Shown here: one piece after another, positions 61,141-64,000 of the stretch
Numbering within the stretch: the stretch's first letter is position 1
How the letters are laid out: the number at the start of each line of letters is the position of its first letter
DNA from: Acidobacteriota bacterium
Lineage (GTDB): Bacteria > Acidobacteriota > Terriglobia > Acidiferrales > UBA7541
Assembly (NCBI GenBank): GCA_003223215.1
Contig: QHYH01000084.1
Coordinates: 62,001-126,000 of the forward strand
Length of the DNA stretch: 64,000 nucleotides
Direction: 5' to 3'
Position numbers and translations under genes: made by a program
The notes under the pieces: model-generated
The model's input: only the letters and a program-made list of their open reading frames with translations
The model's database searches: none
Told to the model about the DNA's origin: nothing

Positions 61141-62778
61141 CTATTCCCACTCGATCGTACTCGGCGGTTTTGAACTCACGTCATAAACAACCCGTGAAAC
61201 ACCGGGCACCTCGTTGACGATTCTGGTCGAAATCCGTTCCAGCACTTCTCCGGGCAGCTTCACCCAGTCGGCGGTCATGGCGTCGTCGGATTCCACCACC
61301 CGGACGACCACAGTTAATCCGTAGGTCCGAAAGTCCCCCATTACTCCGACGCTTCGCACCGGCAAAAGGACAGCAAAGGCCTGCCAAACCTTTTCGTAAA
61401 GCCCTGCTTTGCGAATCTCCTCGACGACAATGGCATCGGCCTCTTGCAGGGTAATCAGTTGGGTACGGGTGACCTCGCCGAGCAGCCGTACCGCGAGTCC
61501 CGGCCCCGGAAACGGATGTTTCACTAAAACCTCTGCGGGCAACCCCAGGGCTCTCCCGATTTGACGCACCTCGTCCTTGAACAGGTCGCGAAGCGGCTCA
61601 ATCAAAGCAAAAGGCATCTTTTCCGGGAGGCCGCCAACGTTGTGATGCGTCTTGATGGTTGCCGACGGACCTTTGACGGAAACGGACTCAATCACATCGG
61701 GATACAGCGTTCCTTGCACCAGGTAGCCGATTTCCCCGTGAGCCTCACCCGCTTGCAGTTTTTGCGCTTCTTCAGCAAAGACGGCGATGAATTCCCTGCC
61801 GATGCGGCGTCGTTTTTCTTCCGGGTCGCTAACGCCCTTCAATTGAGCGAGAAACCGTTCGGAAGCGTCCACGCCTAGGACGTGTAACTTCAGCCGGTCG
61901 CGCAGCATCTCGAGTGTGTTTTCAAACTCGTTCCTCCGCAGCAGGCCGGTGTTCACGAAGATGTTCGTCAACCGGTTTCCCACGGCCCGATGCACGAGCA
62001 CCGCCGCCACGGTTGAGTCCACGCCCCCGCTTAGCGCGCAAATGGCGCACTTGTTTCCGACTTTCTCGCGGATCGCCGCCGTCGTTTCATCAATAAACGC
62101 CGCCCCACTCCATTTTGGTTCCGCCTTGCACACGCGGAAAAGAAAGTTTCTCAGCAGTTCCGTTCCCCGCTCGGTGTGCTTCACTTCCGGGTGGAATTCC
62201 ACTGCGTAGATCTTCCGCTCGGCGTCTTCGACGGCAGCGACGGCATTCTCGGTCCTGCCCACGGTCCGAAAACCTGCGGGCAACGCCCGCACGTGATCTC
62301 CGTGGCTATTCCATACGCGCAGCCCTGTTGGTACACCGGCAAACAACGCCGAGTTCTCCGGCCCGCCCTGGCAAACCACCTGAAGTTGCGCACGCCCATA
62401 TTCGCGGCGCTCCGCCTTCTCGACTTTGCCGCCGAGCGTGTGCGTGATCCATTGCATTCCGTAGCAAATTCCAAGGACGGGGATGCCCAGCGCCAACACT
62501 TTCGGATCGCACTTCGGCGCATCTCGGTCGTAAACGGAACTCGGCCCGCCGGACAAGACGATTCCCGCCGGCTCGAGCTTTTGGATTTCTTCGGTCGGCG
62601 CCGTACAAGGCAGGATCGCCGAGAAAACCTGCTGCTCGCGGATGCGGCGCGCAATCAACTGTGTGTATTGTCCGCCGAAGTCCAGCACCACCACTCCGCC
62701 GAGTTCCGCTTTCATCCTGCCTCCCTGCTCTTGCGCCCCGGTGAGCTCTGCCGCCAGCTTAGCCGCACTCTCCGTCAT
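61141..62778 (-). CDS. guaA: GMP synthase (glutamine-hydrolysing)
   Basis: Converts XMP to GMP. The 545-residue form has a class I glutamine amidotransferase domain (VVVLDFGGQYTQLIARRIRE, Cys105 in GICYGMQ, EFHPEVKH) and an ATP-PPase domain (LSGGVDSTVAA) plus the dimerisation domain (CVKHPFPGPGLAVRLLGE-like). Two starts are possible: ATG 62778 with GGGAGG, and ATG 62715 (MKAELGG) also with GGGAGG, which gives 524 residues, the E. coli length. The second may well be the true start. It lies just downstream of leuS. Confidence 0.95.
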   Translation of the reverse strand: MTESAAKLAAELTGAQEQGGRMKAELGGVVVLDFGGQYTQLIARRIREQQVFSAILPCTAPTEEIQKLEPAGIVLSGGPSSVYDRDAPKCDPKVLALGIPVLGICYGMQWITHTLGGKVEKAERREYGRAQLQVVCQGGPENSALFAGVPTGLRVWNSHGDHVRALPAGFRTVGRTENAVAAVEDAERKIYAVEFHPEVKHTERGTELLRNFLFRVCKAEPKWSGAAFIDETTAAIREKVGNKCAICALSGGVDSTVAAVLVHRAVGNRLTNIFVNTGLLRRNEFENTLEMLRDRLKLHVLGVDASERFLAQLKGVSDPEEKRRRIGREFIAVFAEEAQKLQAGEAHGEIGYLVQGTLYPDVIESVSVKGPSATIKTHHNVGGLPEKMPFALIEPLRDLFKDEVRQIGRALGLPAEVLVKHPFPGPGLAVRLLGEVTRTQLITLQEADAIVVEEIRKAGLYEKVWQAFAVLLPVRSVGVMGDFRTYGLTVVVRVVESDDAMTADWVKLPGEVLERISTRIVNEVPGVSRVVYDVSSKPPSTIEWE

Positions 62779-62789
62779 GCGCCCTCCCT

Positions 62790-64000
62790 TCACCCCAAGA
62801 CAAGATTGAGCAATTTGTCCGGCACATAAATCTGCTTCACGATGCGCTTTCCGTTCACATGCTGCGCGACAGCAGGGAGCTCCAGCGCCAGGCGAACCAC
62901 ATCGGCCTCGGCGGACCCGACCGCAACCTTCATCCTGGCCCGCAGGCGCCCATTCACCTGGACAGGAATTTCGACTTGCTCCTCGCGCGCGAGTTCCTGA
63001 TTGAACGCAGGCCAGCTTACTTTCCAGAGTCCTTCGCCGTGGCCCAGCATCTCCCAAAGTTCTTCGGCGAGGTGCGGCGTCATGGGCGCCAGCATCAGCG
63101 TCAGCAGCTCCAGCACTTCCTTCCGCACTTCCGGGCGCACGCCTTGTTCGAGCGGCTCTTGCTCGTAAATGTCGTTGGTCAACTTCATAACGAGCGCGAT
63201 GGCTGAATTGAAGTGCCACCTGGTTTCGAAGTCGCTCGTCACGCGCCGCAGCGTCTGGTGCGCTTTGCGCAGCAGCGTTTTTTCTTTGTCCGAAGCCGAC
63301 ACGGCGTCCGCTTTCCCGCCCTTCACCGCTCGCACGCTCCCGGCATGCCGCTTGATGAGCCGGTAGACGCGGTTCAGGAAACGCCAGGAACCTTCGATGC
63401 TCTCCTCGCTCCACTCCAAGTCCTTTTCCGGCGGCGCCGCGAACAGCGTGTACAGCCGCCCCGTGTCTGCCCCATACTTCTGTGCCATCTCCTCGGCGCC
63501 GACCACGTTGCCGAGTGACTTGGACATCGCCACGCCGCCTTTTTGCACCATTCCCTGCGTGAACAGCCGCGCCACCGGCTCGCTGTGCTTGATCAAACCG
63601 AGATCTCGCATCACCTTGCACCAAAACCTCGAGTACAGCAGGTGCAGAATGGCGTGAGTGATTCCTCCAATGTACTGGTCAATCGGAAACCAGTAGCCGA
63701 CTTTTTCAGAATCGTAAGGCGCCTTGTCGTTGTGGGGATCGCAGTAACGATAGAAATACCAGGACGAATCGACGAACGTGTCCATGGTGTCGGTCTCGCG
63801 GCGCGCCGGCCCGCCACATTTCGGGCAGGTGGTGTTTACAAATTCCGGCGTCGACGCCAGCGGCGATTCGCCTTCGCCGGTGAGCTTGGGATTTGGCGGC
63901 AGCAGCACCGGCAAATCCTTGTCGGGGACGGCTACCATGCCGTCTTTGGCGCAGTAAACGACCGGGATAGGTGTCCCCCAATAGCGCTGGCGGGAGATGC
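62790..64000 (-). CDS. leuS: leucyl-tRNA synthetase, C-terminal part (5' end beyond window)
   Basis: The frame is open to the window end. Visible: [16 protein letters not shown] (typical of class Ia), [37 protein letters not shown], and VAMSKSLGN, the KMSKS signature in its MSKS form, then the anticodon-binding and C-terminal domains ending [21 protein letters not shown]. It charges tRNA-Leu. It is the upstream neighbour of guaA with an 11-nt gap. Confidence 0.96.
   Translation of the reverse strand, partial: ISRQRYWGTPIPVVYCAKDGMVAVPDKDLPVLLPPNPKLTGEGESPLASTPEFVNTTCPKCGGPARRETDTMDTFVDSSWYFYRYCDPHNDKAPYDSEKVGYWFPIDQYIGGITHAILHLLYSRFWCKVMRDLGLIKHSEPVARLFTQGMVQKGGVAMSKSLGNVVGAEEMAQKYGADTGRLYTLFAAPPEKDLEWSEESIEGSWRFLNRVYRLIKRHAGSVRAVKGGKADAVSASDKEKTLLRKAHQTLRRVTSDFETRWHFNSAIALVMKLTNDIYEQEPLEQGVRPEVRKEVLELLTLMLAPMTPHLAEELWEMLGHGEGLWKVSWPAFNQELAREEQVEIPVQVNGRLRARMKVAVGSAEADVVRLALELPAVAQHVNGKRIVKQIYVPDKLLNLVLG

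Noticed and set aside
1-64000. tRNA, rRNA, CRISPR or phage genes
   Set aside because: Reading of the intergenic regions showed no T-arm GTTCGAATC-type signature, no regular repeat-spacer array and no integrase, capsid or terminase gene. XerD is the chromosomal type.

Overview
The window is a GC-rich (roughly 60%) chromosomal segment packed with housekeeping genes. It has no phage, CRISPR array or intact insertion sequence, and I saw no rRNA or tRNA gene. It most likely comes from a soil-type member of the Acidobacteriota. Evidence for this: an ADOP-type orphan MacB-like permease, a secreted TolB/TPR protein with a MerR-like N-terminus, several PD40 and PilZ proteins, a YpdA homologue (bacillithiol redox), lipid A synthesis plus Tol-Pal (Gram-negative envelope), and a System I cytochrome c maturation cluster of the CXXXY-CcmE kind. 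This placement is an inference from gene content, not a phylogeny.

Layout. 1-2.5 kb: the end of an M61-like peptidase, plsC, and lpxD on the opposite strand. 3.4-12.9 kb: murJ-xerD, a poly(A) polymerase/CCA-adding enzyme, dnaE-accA and a small 2Fe-2S protein. 13-16.5 kb: an orphan ADOP permease and an unknown CxxC protein. 16.6-27.9 kb: a heme and cytochrome supercluster, ccmE-ccmF(split)-ccmH-ccmI-like-unknown, then ccmABCD-hemH, then ctaA-ctaB-DUF420, which together supply heme c and heme A/O for respiration. 28-33 kb: PilZ, NAD-type isocitrate dehydrogenase, an A-type Fe-S carrier, a methyltransferase and nadE. 33-40.7 kb: accessory genes, namely a DsbA-like protein, a secreted GDPD, an HTH-TolB-TPR protein, a SatD/DUF3307 pair with probable operators, and a MOSC protein. 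40.9-44.4 kb, minus strand: parA-parB, a small unknown, ypdA and an isolated nuoI. 45-49 kb: a broken PilZ gene, a MATE transporter, a bifunctional nuclease and miaB. 49.4-54.8 kb: a complete tolQ-tolR-tolA-like-tolB-pal-cpoB set. 55-64 kb: a PD40 protein, ssb, a CurA-type reductase, an ECF sigma/anti-sigma/Spy-like operon, an XRE regulator, guaA and the 3' part of leuS.

The main points of interest are a CcmE that carries cysteine in place of the heme-binding histidine beside a ccmF split by an apparent deletion; five genes with a -10-like hexamer exactly 6 nt before the start codon and no Shine-Dalgarno, suggesting leaderless transcripts; a SatD-DUF3307 pair flanked by GTACAAA palindromes; a terminator whose 3' arm doubles as a Shine-Dalgarno; and a likely ATT start in tolQ. 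I did not find a clearly new multi-gene defence or metabolic system. Many intergenic regions carry only hairpins or nothing recognisable.
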